This document shows, piece after piece, positions 7,833 to 15,981 of a stretch of 31,162 nucleotides of DNA (positions within the stretch are counted from its first letter, which is position 1; each line of letters opens with the position of its first letter). The translations under genes and the position numbers were made by a program. The notes under the pieces are model-generated. The model ran no database searches and was not told where the DNA came from. It was given only the letters and a program-made list of their open reading frames with translations. This DNA is from an uncultured Eubacteriales bacterium (GTDB lineage: Bacteria > Bacillota > Clostridia > Oscillospirales > Butyricicoccaceae), in contig CAJKFC010000011.1 in assembly GCA_905199135.1 (NCBI GenBank), positions 1-31,162 of the forward strand. Reading direction: 5' to 3'.

Positions 7833-8456
7833 CTACTTCGCCGAATACATCAGGGCATTGCATATGGCGGCGGCGATGTTGCTGCCCCCCTTGCGCCCCA
7901 TGGCGGCGATTATCGGAATGTCCAAAGTCCTGATAAGCTCCTTTGACTCCACTACATTGACAAAGCCGACCGGCACGGCGATTATGCCGACGGGATTGAG
8001 TTTTCCCGATTTTATCAGCTCATACAGCGACAAAAGGGCGGTCGGCGCGTTGCCTATGGCAAAAATCAGCGGCATTTTCAGCTCAGCCGCCTTTTCCATG
8101 CTGACAAAAGAGCGGGTTACTCCCCTTTCCTTTGCCTTTTGTGCCACATCTTCATCGGATATAAAGCAGTGCACCTCTCCGCCGAACTTTTTAAGTGTGG
8201 GCTTGCTTATGCCTGCCATGGCCATCTTTGTGTCGGTGACAATATGAGCTCCGTTTTTCAGAGCTTCCTGCATGATCTTAACCGCATTTTCGGAAAAATA
8301 CATATTTTTTGCATAGTCAAAGTCGGCAGAGGTGTGAATACACCTTTTAATTATCGGTTCTTCCTCCTCTTTAAAGACGAACCCATGTAAATTTTCCGAA
8401 ATTATTTCAAAGCTGCGCTTTTCGATGTCGGCGGGCAGCACATTTTCAATTTTCAT
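7833..8456 (-). CDS. cbiC: Cobalt-precorrin-8 methylmutase (precorrin-8X methylmutase)
   Basis: Moves the C11 methyl group to C12, converting (cobalt-)precorrin-8 to (cobalt-)hydrogenobyrinate, i.e. cobyrinic acid in the anaerobic route. The 207 residues match the CbiC/CobH family. The conserved active-site His is at 41 in RCIHTSADFDY, followed by the typical NGAHIVTDTKMAMAGI block and the C-terminal GRKGGSNIAAAICNA segment. Its ATG overlaps the cobO stop as ATGA, so it is translationally coupled. It is the last gene of the operon, just before the terminator. Confidence 0.95.
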   Translation of the reverse strand: MKIENVLPADIEKRSFEIISENLHGFVFKEEEEPIIKRCIHTSADFDYAKNMYFSENAVKIMQEALKNGAHIVTDTKMAMAGISKPTLKKFGGEVHCFISDEDVAQKAKERGVTRSFVSMEKAAELKMPLIFAIGNAPTALLSLYELIKSGKLNPVGIIAVPVGFVNVVESKELIRTLDIPIIAAMGRKGGSNIAAAICNALMYSAK

Positions 8457-8956
8457 CTTTCTATCCCCTTTCTCGCCGTAATTCCCCTGTCAAAGGGGTG
8501 GCGTATTTTTTTAATTTCCGATACATAATCAGCAATATTCAGTATTTCATCGTCAAAATCCCTGCCTGTCAGCACAATCTCGCACTCAAAAGGCGGATTT
8601 TTAAGAAAATCTATCAAAATATCACGGTCAAACACATTGTATTTGAGAGCCGAGCCCATCTCGTCAAGAACCAGCAGAAAGGGCTTGAGCTCCATGGCTT
8701 TTTCAAAATGTTCCATGTGAAACATTTTTGTTTTCTCCCTCTCCTCCGCCGTCATCTTGGAGACAAAACGCTCGGTGATCTTGCCGGCAAAGAGGTGAAA
8801 GTTTTCAAAATGATCAAGGCACAGCACCTCTCCGCTGTCTCCCTTTTTGGAGAGCTGCACAAAGGCAACCGAAAAGCCGTGACCTAACGCCCTTGCGGCG
8901 AGACCTGCCGCCGCAGTCGTCTTGCCCTTGCCGTCCCCCGTGTAGATGTGGATCAT
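8453..8956 (-). CDS. cobO: Cob(I)alamin / cob(I)yrinate adenosyltransferase, CobO (BtuR) type
   Basis: Transfers the 5'-deoxyadenosyl group of ATP to the reduced cobalt. The 167-residue protein carries the P-loop GDGKGKTT (7-14) directly at the N terminus, as in CobO/CobA/BtuR, and the VLDEMGSALKY stretch. Its ATG overlaps the cobQ stop (ATGA), and its own stop overlaps cbiC in the same way. Codons 78-83 (Met-Phe-His-Met-Glu-His) contain a parS-like sequence, so this stretch may be constrained by chromosome segregation as well as by protein function. Confidence 0.94.
   Translation of the reverse strand: MIHIYTGDGKGKTTAAAGLAARALGHGFSVAFVQLSKKGDSGEVLCLDHFENFHLFAGKITERFVSKMTAEEREKTKMFHMEHFEKAMELKPFLLVLDEMGSALKYNVFDRDILIDFLKNPPFECEIVLTGRDFDDEILNIADYVSEIKKIRHPFDRGITARKGIER
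8709..8724. promoter_or_regulatory. parS site 4, inside cobO
   Basis: TGTTCCATGTGAAACA differs from the parS consensus at one of 16 positions (T instead of C at position 8). It lies wholly within the cobO coding sequence, about 1 kb from parS site 3. Confidence 0.8.
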
Positions 8957-10404
8957 ATGCCGCCCCTCATTATCTCATAGATTTTGTCCATATCGAGGTT
9001 TTCGCGGACTATATCTGCCAGGCGGTCATACTGAATATTTTTGTATTCCTCAAAGGAAAGTCCGCTTTTTTCGCCCATTTTAAGACCCTTTTGCTCAAAA
9101 AGAGCCGAAATAACGGCGTCTGCTACGGAGTTTTCGTCAAAAAAGCCGTGAATATATGTGCCGTAGACATTTCCCTCGTTTACAAGGTTTCCCCCCTCGG
9201 ACACACCCATGTGAATCTCATAGCCGCTGTATTCAAGGCCCGAAAGCCCTTTAAAAATTCCGTCAACACCGTCGAGAATACCCCTTGTGAGGCTTCTCGT
9301 CTTGTCTCCCATAAAGACCGTAGAGTGGGGCAAAAGACCGAGACCCGTCTCTTCGCCGCCGCTTTCCACAGCCTGTGGATCGGAGATCTTCTGTCCCAGC
9401 ATCTGAAAGCCGCCGCAGATGCCGATTATCGGCTTGCCCTGTGAGCGGTGCTTTAAAATCAAGCTGTCAAAACCCCTCTCCTTGAGCCATTTGAGGTCGG
9501 AAATGGTGTTTTTTGTGCCGGGAATTATCAAAAGATCGGCATTTTTGCCCTGTTCGGGGTCGGTTATATAACGGAGCGACACATTTTCATAGCGTTCAAG
9601 AGGGTTAAAGTCGGTAAAATTGGATATTTTCGGCAGGGCGATGACGCATATGTCGATGTCCTTCGCCGCCCTTTTATCGGTGAGACGAGAGGAAAGGCTG
9701 TCCTCATCGTCTAAATCGAGAGAAAACATCGGCACAACCCCCATAAAAGGAATGTGAATCATGTCTGTGAGCATGTCGAGACCCGGGGCGAGAATGGTCT
9801 TGTCGCCGCGGAACTTATTGACAACGAGACCCTTTATATACCTTCTGTCGTCGCTTGAGAGCAGCATGACCGTGCCGTAAAGAGATGCAAACACCCCTCC
9901 CCTGTCGATGTCGCCCACCAGAAGCACAGGGCTTTCCGCTATTTTTGCCATGCCCATGTTGACGATGTCGTTCTGACGGAGATTTATCTCGGCAGGGCTG
10001 CCCGCCCCCTCGATGACGATGATGTCGTACTCGGAATCGAGCTTTTTAAAGGCCTTTTCCACAAAAGAGGAAAGCTTCTGCTTGTTTTTATAGTAGTCGG
10101 CGGCCGAGACATTGCCCAAAACCTCACCCAGAACGATGACCTGGGAGCCCTTTTCCCCTGTGGGTTTCAAAAGAACGGGGTTCATGTATACCGAGGGCTC
10201 GATGCCGCAGCACTCCGCCTGCATGACCTGCGCCCTGCCCATCTCCAGCCCCTCGGGGGTGATGTAGGAGTTCAAAGCCATGTTCTGAGCCTTAAAAGGG
10301 CAGACTTTATACCCATCCTGTGTAAAAATGCGGCACAGCGCCGCCGCCAGAACGCTCTTGCCCGCGTTGGAGCATGTGCCCTGCACCATTATTTTCATAG
10401 CCAT
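8953..10404 (-). CDS. cobQ: Cobyric acid synthase (glutamine-hydrolysing)
   Basis: Amidates carboxylates b, d, e and g of adenosyl-cobyrinic acid a,c-diamide to give adenosyl-cobyric acid (CobQ/CbiP). The protein has 483 residues. The N-terminal synthetase domain starts with the P-loop-like GTCSNAGKS (9-17), continues with KAQNMALNSY and GDIDRGGVFAS, and is followed by a class I glutamine amidotransferase domain. That domain has the nucleophile Cys330 in IIGICGGFQMLG and a YGTYIHGFFD His motif near the C terminus. The start at 10404 has an AGGTGA ribosome site; a second ATG two codons later is possible. Confidence 0.96.
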   Translation of the reverse strand: MAMKIMVQGTCSNAGKSVLAAALCRIFTQDGYKVCPFKAQNMALNSYITPEGLEMGRAQVMQAECCGIEPSVYMNPVLLKPTGEKGSQVIVLGEVLGNVSAADYYKNKQKLSSFVEKAFKKLDSEYDIIVIEGAGSPAEINLRQNDIVNMGMAKIAESPVLLVGDIDRGGVFASLYGTVMLLSSDDRRYIKGLVVNKFRGDKTILAPGLDMLTDMIHIPFMGVVPMFSLDLDDEDSLSSRLTDKRAAKDIDICVIALPKISNFTDFNPLERYENVSLRYITDPEQGKNADLLIIPGTKNTISDLKWLKERGFDSLILKHRSQGKPIIGICGGFQMLGQKISDPQAVESGGEETGLGLLPHSTVFMGDKTRSLTRGILDGVDGIFKGLSGLEYSGYEIHMGVSEGGNLVNEGNVYGTYIHGFFDENSVADAVISALFEQKGLKMGEKSGLSFEEYKNIQYDRLADIVRENLDMDKIYEIMRGGI

Positions 10405-10408
10405 AATT

Positions 10409-11449
10409 TCACCTGACTTTCTTTAATGCCGAGATGAGGAGTCGGTTTTCCTCCTCGCTCCTCACGGCAACTCGGTAGTATTTATCCCCTAAAAACGGAT
10501 AATTTTCGCAGCTTCTGATGAGGATTCCCTCGTCAAAAAGGGGTTTCAAAAGGGGTTTTTCGCTTTTGAAAAAGACATAGTTGGCCTTTGAGTCAAAGAC
10601 GGTGCAGCCCAGCTCTCTGAGAGCGTTTTTAAGGTTTTCCCTGCCCTTTTCGGTGTAATCGAGGGTTTTTTCAAGGTAATCACTGCATTTTAATGCGGCA
10701 ACGCCGCATTTTTGCGCCGGAGTCGACACGCTCCAGGGCTGAAGCACCTGCCAGAGATTTGCGATGAGCTTATCGTCGGAGCAAAGGCAGTACCCCAGTC
10801 TGACCCCTGCCATGGCGAAAATCTTGGTAAATGCCTTTAAAATAATGAGATTCGGGAAATCCTCTAAAAAAGGTGCCATGGTCAGCTCCTTTTCCTCCCT
10901 CAAAAAGTCGAGAAAGCACTCGTCCAAGACCATCGTCGCGTTTACTTCCCTGCATTTTTGAGCGCATTTTATGAGAAGCTCCCTGCTGCACACCGCGCCC
11001 GTAGGGTTATTTGGGCTGCAAAGGAAAACGATATCCACACCCTGTGTAATCTTTTCTGTAAAATCCCCTGAAAGGGCAAAGCCGTTTTGCTCCTTCAGCT
11101 CAAAATACTCGGTCTTGCAGCCCACCAGATCGAGGGCCTTTTCATATTCCGAAAAGGTAGGCTGAGGAATGAGGGCGGTTTTGGGTCTTTTCAAAAGACA
11201 CAGCCTGAAAATGAGATCCGCCGCCCCGTTGCCGCAGCAGATGTATTCCTTGTTCACGCCGTGAAAGTCCGAGAGCGCCGCCGTCAGCTCTAAACAATAG
11301 GGGTCGGGATAGCGCTCGCAGTCGGCGCCGCAGCTTTGCAGAGCGGCTTTCACCTCCTCGGGCATGCCCAAAGGGTTGATGTTTGCCGAAAAATCAATGA
11401 GTTTTTTGCCGTAGCGGTATATATTTCCGCCGTGAGTCCACTGTTTCAT
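10409..11449 (-). CDS. cobD: Threonine-phosphate decarboxylase (PLP-dependent, CobD)
   Basis: Class I aminotransferase-fold enzyme that decarboxylates L-threonine-O-3-phosphate to (R)-1-amino-2-propanol phosphate, the linker used by CbiB. The start at 11449 gives 346 residues, an ATGA overlap with the cbiB stop and the family N terminus MKQWTHGGNIYRYGKKLIDF. An in-frame ATG 36 bases upstream would add 12 unrelated residues inside cbiB and is less likely. The PLP lysine is in LKAFTKIFAMAGVRLGY (Lys209), with the SPNNPTG block at about 145-151. Related histidinol-phosphate aminotransferases are excluded mainly by context. Confidence 0.92.
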   Translation of the reverse strand: MKQWTHGGNIYRYGKKLIDFSANINPLGMPEEVKAALQSCGADCERYPDPYCLELTAALSDFHGVNKEYICCGNGAADLIFRLCLLKRPKTALIPQPTFSEYEKALDLVGCKTEYFELKEQNGFALSGDFTEKITQGVDIVFLCSPNNPTGAVCSRELLIKCAQKCREVNATMVLDECFLDFLREEKELTMAPFLEDFPNLIILKAFTKIFAMAGVRLGYCLCSDDKLIANLWQVLQPWSVSTPAQKCGVAALKCSDYLEKTLDYTEKGRENLKNALRELGCTVFDSKANYVFFKSEKPLLKPLFDEGILIRSCENYPFLGDKYYRVAVRSEEENRLLISALKKVR

Positions 11450-12405
11450 AGAATTGTCACCAGATATATGAGAGTTATAAGGCACAGAGCGGCAAAAGAC
11501 GCCCTGTACATCATTTTGTTTACGGTAATTATGTCGTCTGCCTCTATTTTGCGCCTGCTGTCGCCGATGGCAGGCTTTTTATAGAGCTTGCCGAAGTAGT
11601 AGGTGTCGCCCAAAAGCTCCACGCCCAAAGCCCCTGCCGCCACCGTCTCGGTGCGTCCGCTGTTGGGGCTTGTGGATTTTCTGCGGTCACGCCTGTATAT
11701 TTTATAGGCGTTTTTCCAGTCGAGTTTTAATAGAAAAGCGGCGAAAATCATGAGATATGCCGAGATTATGGCAGGGATAAAGTTGAAAACATCGTCGGTT
11801 TTGGCGGAAAAACGGCCGAAATAGAGGTATTTGTCGTTTTTGTAGCCCACCATTGAGTCCAATGTGTTGACCGCCTTGTAGAGAAATCCCAAAGGCGCGC
11901 CCCCTATCGCCATGAAAATCATGGGGGCAATGACGCCGTCGGTGGTGTTTTCGGCGACGGTCTCGACAGCCGCCTTGGTGACCTGCTCAAAAGAAAGGCT
12001 CTTGGTGTCTCTGCCCACTATCATGGAGACGGCGTAGCGGGCTTTTTCGATGCTGCCCGATTTCACCGCCTTATAGACCTCCATGGAGCTGTCTTTGAGG
12101 GATTTCGTGGCGAGAATCTGATAGCAGAAAATGGTGGCAAGGGTGTAATAGAGGTAGATGTTGAAGTTTTTCGCCCATTTTAAGATGAAAAAGGGAATAA
12201 AAAACGAAAAAGCAAGGGTAAAAACCGTGAGCAAAAAGCCGCCAAAGAGCTGCGCTTTCGGGGTTTTACCGAAAAACTTTCTCAAAAACTTCTCGCATTT
12301 TGAGATAAATGTGCCGATAAGGCACACGGGGTGAAAGGCGCCGAAGGGGTCGCCCAGCAAAAGATCGAGAAGAAAGCCCAAAACAAGGGGCAAAAGCAGG
12401 GTCAT
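11446..12405 (-). CDS. cbiB: Adenosylcobinamide-phosphate synthase CbiB
   Basis: Integral membrane enzyme that joins aminopropanol phosphate to adenosylcobyric acid. The 319 residues contain several hydrophobic segments, starting with the N-terminal LLLPLVLGFLLDLLLGDP, followed by PVCLIGTFI and the typical SMIVGRDTKSL, AVETVAENTTDGV and YKAVNTLDSMVGYKN blocks of CbiB/CobD. Near the C terminus, RRKSTSPNSGRTETVAAGAL is another hallmark. It overlaps cbiA upstream and cobD downstream by ATGA, so the three form a coupled unit. Confidence 0.96.
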   Translation of the reverse strand: MTLLLPLVLGFLLDLLLGDPFGAFHPVCLIGTFISKCEKFLRKFFGKTPKAQLFGGFLLTVFTLAFSFFIPFFILKWAKNFNIYLYYTLATIFCYQILATKSLKDSSMEVYKAVKSGSIEKARYAVSMIVGRDTKSLSFEQVTKAAVETVAENTTDGVIAPMIFMAIGGAPLGFLYKAVNTLDSMVGYKNDKYLYFGRFSAKTDDVFNFIPAIISAYLMIFAAFLLKLDWKNAYKIYRRDRRKSTSPNSGRTETVAAGALGVELLGDTYYFGKLYKKPAIGDSRRKIEADDIITVNKMMYRASFAALCLITLIYLVTIL

Positions 12406-13748
12406 TTTACGCCCTCCCTGTGTTTTAACGCCCTATGGGCGAGATGCATGGCAAAGTTCATGTTGCCCGAAAAATGTATGTGCGGGTAGGCGGCGTATAG
12501 ATTTTCGCCGCAGAAACCCGTGAGAGATTTGCTGCCCGAAGGGCGAGTAAAGGTGAAACCGTCACCCAAAACCTCGGCGGAGCTGTAATGAAACTGATGA
12601 CAGCGCACCGTCTCCCCTTTTTCAAAGCCGAGACACGGCTCTTTGGGGCAGAGAGTGCCGTAGCCGAAGTGTTTGAGGGAGCTCGTCATGTAAAACTCCG
12701 AGGACAGAATGCCGCACATGGGAAAGCCATCTATACTCTTTCCCAAATACATCATTCCACCGCACTCGGCGAAAACGGCGCCATTTGAGGTTATAAACTC
12801 TCTTATGGATTTCATGGTCTGCCCGTTTTCCGAAAGCCTTTCGGCGTAAAGCTCGGGGTAGCCGCCCCCCAAAAGCAAAAGGTCGGCATCTTTCGGCACT
12901 TCCTCATTGTCAAGGGGCGAAAAATATGAGATTTTGCCCCCTAAACGGCGGAGAATGTCGAGATTTTCCTCGTAGTAAAAGCAAAACGCCCTGTCTTTTG
13001 CCACAGCCACGGAAAATTCCCCAAGCTGTGGAATCTTTTTAGGTTCATGCTCCAAAGGGGGAGCCGATCGGGCAAGGCCTAAGATTCCGTCAAGGTCAAG
13101 GCACTCCAAAGCCGCGTCTTTAAGCCCTGAAAGTCTCATTTCAAGGTCTGCGTCTTCCTCGGCGGTAACAAGACCGAGATGACGGCTTTTCAGGGTAAAA
13201 TCGCCGTTTTCAGGCATAAAACCATATACTTTAATGCCCGTCTGCCCCTCGATCATGGCTTTGTATCGGGGATAAGTGGTCTTTTTGCACCTGTTCAGAA
13301 TCACTCCCTTTATGGTGTTGGGGTGGAGCTTTAAAAAGCCTTCGATCACCGCCATAAGAGAGTGACCCATGCCCTTGGTGTCTATTACCAAAACGGCAGG
13401 AATGTCAAGGCGGCGGCAGGTGTCGCACACCGAAAGGTCTTCGTTTTCAAAGGAGACGCCGTCGTAAAAGCCCATTGCCCCCTCCAAAACCGCCATGTCA
13501 AAGCCGCCGCCGTAGCGGACAAGGCTGTCCTTTACCCCCTCTTCGCCCATGAGGAAAAGGTCTAAATTAAAGGACGGAATACCGAGGGCGGCACGGTGAA
13601 ACATGGGGTCTATGTAGTCGGGGCCCGATTTAAAGGCGCAGACACTTATTTTTTCCGAAAGGGCCTTTAAAAGAGCTGTGGAAACGGTGGTCTTGCCAGA
13701 GCCGCTGGATGCGCCGGCTATACACAGCCTGGGGATATCATGCCTCAT
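12402..13748 (-). CDS. cbiA: Cobyrinic acid a,c-diamide synthase
   Basis: ATP- and glutamine-dependent amidation of the a and c side chains of cobyrinic acid (CbiA; CobB in the aerobic route). The protein has 448 residues: an N-terminal dethiobiotin-synthetase-like domain with the P-loop GASSGSGKTT (12-21) and SGPDYIDPMFH at about 41-51, then a glutamine amidotransferase domain with Cys329 in VFAECGGMMYLG. The ATG has an AGGAGA ribosome site and overlaps the cbiET stop by 11 bp. The downstream neighbour is cbiB (ATGA). Confidence 0.96.
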   Translation of the reverse strand: MRHDIPRLCIAGASSGSGKTTVSTALLKALSEKISVCAFKSGPDYIDPMFHRAALGIPSFNLDLFLMGEEGVKDSLVRYGGGFDMAVLEGAMGFYDGVSFENEDLSVCDTCRRLDIPAVLVIDTKGMGHSLMAVIEGFLKLHPNTIKGVILNRCKKTTYPRYKAMIEGQTGIKVYGFMPENGDFTLKSRHLGLVTAEEDADLEMRLSGLKDAALECLDLDGILGLARSAPPLEHEPKKIPQLGEFSVAVAKDRAFCFYYEENLDILRRLGGKISYFSPLDNEEVPKDADLLLLGGGYPELYAERLSENGQTMKSIREFITSNGAVFAECGGMMYLGKSIDGFPMCGILSSEFYMTSSLKHFGYGTLCPKEPCLGFEKGETVRCHQFHYSSAEVLGDGFTFTRPSGSKSLTGFCGENLYAAYPHIHFSGNMNFAMHLAHRALKHREGVK

Positions 13749-14913
13749 TTTTCTCTCCTTTTATGATGAAAACGGGGTTTTGACCCCTCATCAGGTGGTA
13801 ATTTCCCAATTCTTCCGTCTCGGCGGCTGTCAGGCACACGGTCTCAAAGTCAAAATCCAGCTCCTTGAAACAGCTTACGCACTCGGCAATGGTCTCCATG
13901 GTCACAGCCGTGACGCAGACGGCGGCACGGGGATTTTTGCCCAAAATCACATGCATTATCTCTCCGAGATTTCCGCCGCTGCCCCCTATGAACACCTTGT
14001 CGGGGGGCGGAAAATCGGCGAGACATTCGGGAGCGCTGCCCAAAAAGGCGTTTATGTTGTAACTGCCCAGCTTCATGGCGTTTCTCAAAGTCAGATCGTA
14101 TGCCGATTGTTTTTTCTCCAGCGCCCATACCTCGCCCTCGAAAGCCCTTCGGGCAAGGCAGACAGTCATGGCGCCCGTGCCCGAGCCGATGTCCCAGACG
14201 GTGTCGGTTTTTTCGATGTCGAGGAGATTTAGCGCCGCTATACGGACATTTTCCTTTGTCATGGGCACTTTTTCACGGTCAAAATCGCCGTCGCGGAGCC
14301 TTTTCATGGGGCAGACGAAGTTTTCATTGGTGACGAGCACCACAGAAAGGGAGGAAAAATCACGATGTTTCAGCTCCTCTGCCCTGCCCGTCACAATTTC
14401 CTCATCTTCAAAGCCGAGGTTTTGCCCCACAGTCACGGTGAGATGGGAAGCGCCGATGCGGCACAGCTCGTCAATCACGGTTTTGGCAGTCACATCGCCC
14501 CCAGTCAGAAAGAAAACACGGCGGTTATAGGACACATGGGGGGCAATTTTGCCCCGTCTTCCGTGAAGGCTGACGCATTTTATGTCCTGCCAGTCGGTTT
14601 TAAGGGACGCCGCAAGGGCGGAAAGGGAGCTGACCGAGGGGATAAAAACGCAGTTTTCCCCCTCAAAGCTCTTGGCAAGGCTGAAAAACCCCGTGTCGCC
14701 GCTGACGAGAATCGAAAGGGTGCCGCTTCCGCCTTTTTTCACATATTCCCTTATTTCCGAAAGGCTCATGCGGCGTGTTTTTTCCTCGATCTCATGCTCC
14801 AAAAGGGGAAAATGACTGGTGGTAAGCACCACGCCGCTTTTCAAAAGGGTGTCACGCCCCTCGGCGGTGAAACCCCTCGCGCCTCTGCCTCCGCCCACGA
14901 TGTAAAGCTCCAT
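13738..14913 (-). CDS. cbiET: CbiE-CbiT fusion: cobalt-precorrin-7 C5-methyltransferase / C15-methyltransferase-decarboxylase
   Basis: Fused enzyme (CobL-like) that methylates C5 and C15 and removes the acetate carboxyl at C12. The CbiE half (about 1-200) is a tetrapyrrole methylase with the SILVSGDTGFFSLAK block. The CbiT half (about 210-391) is a Rossmann SAM methyltransferase with VWDIGSGTGAMTV and the FIGGSGGN motif. I start it at 14913, where AAGGAGA precedes ATG and the protein opens MELYIVGGG. The longer open frame to 15015 is encoded by the adjacent repeat and is rejected. The CbiE glycine loop reads GGGRGARG rather than the usual GxGPGD/G, an unusual departure. Confidence 0.94.
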   Translation of the reverse strand: MELYIVGGGRGARGFTAEGRDTLLKSGVVLTTSHFPLLEHEIEEKTRRMSLSEIREYVKKGGSGTLSILVSGDTGFFSLAKSFEGENCVFIPSVSSLSALAASLKTDWQDIKCVSLHGRRGKIAPHVSYNRRVFFLTGGDVTAKTVIDELCRIGASHLTVTVGQNLGFEDEEIVTGRAEELKHRDFSSLSVVLVTNENFVCPMKRLRDGDFDREKVPMTKENVRIAALNLLDIEKTDTVWDIGSGTGAMTVCLARRAFEGEVWALEKKQSAYDLTLRNAMKLGSYNINAFLGSAPECLADFPPPDKVFIGGSGGNLGEIMHVILGKNPRAAVCVTAVTMETIAECVSCFKELDFDFETVCLTAAETEELGNYHLMRGQNPVFIIKGEKNEA

Positions 14914-15213
14914 AGCTGTCTCCTTTGCAATGCTGATTGTGTCCTGAAACGCCGCACAGCGGCGAAATAAAAAGTCTCCGCCGGTAGGGAACATTTCACC
15001 CCATTGTTCAGGCACAATGAGGACCCCGGATAATTGATTAACTGCGGCGGCACTCGCCGCCGTGTCGGGCGTTCGCCCTCCGTATGTCGTTCCGCAAAGC
15101 CTGTGCGCCGTTCCCTACAAAAGGGTTGTATTCAGCCCATAAAAACTATACAAATAGTTATATATACCGATATTTATACATTTCGTCTTAAACAAAACAC
15201 GAAATGTTAAAAT
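14914..15213. other. 300 bp intergenic break in the cobalamin operon
   Basis: Every other junction in the operon is an overlap or a gap of about a dozen bases or fewer; here cbiJ and cbiET are 300 bp apart. The gap contains repeat copy 2 (14984-15118) and an AT-rich stretch (15140-15210) with an inverted repeat, arms ACATTTCGT (15178-15186) and ACGAAATGT (15199-15207). I see no gene in it. The AT-rich part could hold a secondary promoter for the last seven genes, but no clean -35/-10 pair stands out. Confidence 0.7.
14984..15118. repeat. Hairpin-rich interspersed repeat, copy 2 (longest, with inverted ends)
   Basis: A 135 bp element bounded by GTAGGGAAC (14984-14992) and its exact inverse GTTCCCTAC (15110-15118). 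Inside are hairpin one (CCCCATTGT 14999-15007 with ACAATGAGG 15014-15022), hairpin two (CGGCGGC 15045-15051 with GCCGCCG 15056-15062) and an extra small hairpin GGGCGTTCGCCC (15067-15078) not found in copy 1. It ends with the shared GTCGTTCCGC block. It is non-coding and size-compatible with a MITE or REP-like element. No clear target-site duplication is visible. Confidence 0.8.
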
Positions 15214-15981
15214 CTATTTGTTATTCATGGCATACTCGGTGAGAATCGATTTCATCATCTCGAGGGAGATTCCCTTTATCTCGCCGCCGTCCAGCTCTCT
15301 TGAGCCTCCGTCACCGAGACAGACAAGGGTCGCCCCTGCCCTTTTGCAGGACTCAAGCTTTTCGGGGAATCCCCCCGCCTTGCCCGACAGCTTGGACACC
15401 ATATAGCGGCAGTCATACTGCTTTAAAAGCGCCTCGTTCAAAAGGGACGAAAAAGGTCCCTGCATGGCGATAATGTGGGAGCTCGCTATGCCCGCCTCGC
15501 GGCAAAGCTTTAAGCTCTCTTCGCTGGGCAGGACACGGGCAAAAACCCTGTCGGCTATGGGCGAAAACTCCGAAATGTGGAGACTGCCCGTGGTGACAAG
15601 GACATTTCCCTCAGTCTCTTTGAGAAAATCCACTATCTCGCCGTAGCTTTCAAAAATCAGACCGCCCCTGCCCTGCTCCCTGGCTATCCTCATGTAAATC
15701 ACATCGAGGGACGAGCAGGCGGCGCGGATATTCCCGGAAACCGCCTTGGCGTAAGGGTGGGTGGCGTCCAAAACGACATTGAAACCCTGCTCTTTTATGA
15801 GCTTTTCCATGGCGATTTCATCGAGCCTGCCCTCGATTATCTTCTGATTTGCGCCCTCCGACAAAAGCTCGGCGCCGTAGTCAGACGCCACCGAAATGGT
15901 GCATTTCATGCCGACACTTTTGCAGTAGTCAAAAAGCTCTCTGCCCTCCGATGTGCCGCCGAATATGAGAAAATTATACAT
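15214..15981 (-). CDS. cbiJ: Cobalt-precorrin-6A reductase
   Basis: NAD(P)H-dependent reduction of the corrin macrocycle (CbiJ/CobK). The protein has 255 residues, with the N-terminal nucleotide-binding FGGTSEGRELFDYC block, VVLDATHPYAKAVSGNI in the middle and IAMQGPFSSLLNEALLKQY, all standard in this family. The start overlaps the cbiH stop by 8 bp. It is followed by the only large gap in the operon. A cobalt- rather than metal-free substrate is inferred from the anaerobic gene set. Confidence 0.94.
   Translation of the reverse strand: MYNFLIFGGTSEGRELFDYCKSVGMKCTISVASDYGAELLSEGANQKIIEGRLDEIAMEKLIKEQGFNVVLDATHPYAKAVSGNIRAACSSLDVIYMRIAREQGRGGLIFESYGEIVDFLKETEGNVLVTTGSLHISEFSPIADRVFARVLPSEESLKLCREAGIASSHIIAMQGPFSSLLNEALLKQYDCRYMVSKLSGKAGGFPEKLESCKRAGATLVCLGDGGSRELDGGEIKGISLEMMKSILTEYAMNNK

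Noticed and set aside
13592..13607. GTGAAACA half of a parS site in cbiA
   Set aside because: Only the right half matches; the left half has no resemblance to TGTTCC.
14914..15015. N-terminal extension of CbiET
   Set aside because: The extra 34 codons come largely from the repeat element; a good ribosome site and the family N terminus place the start at 14913.
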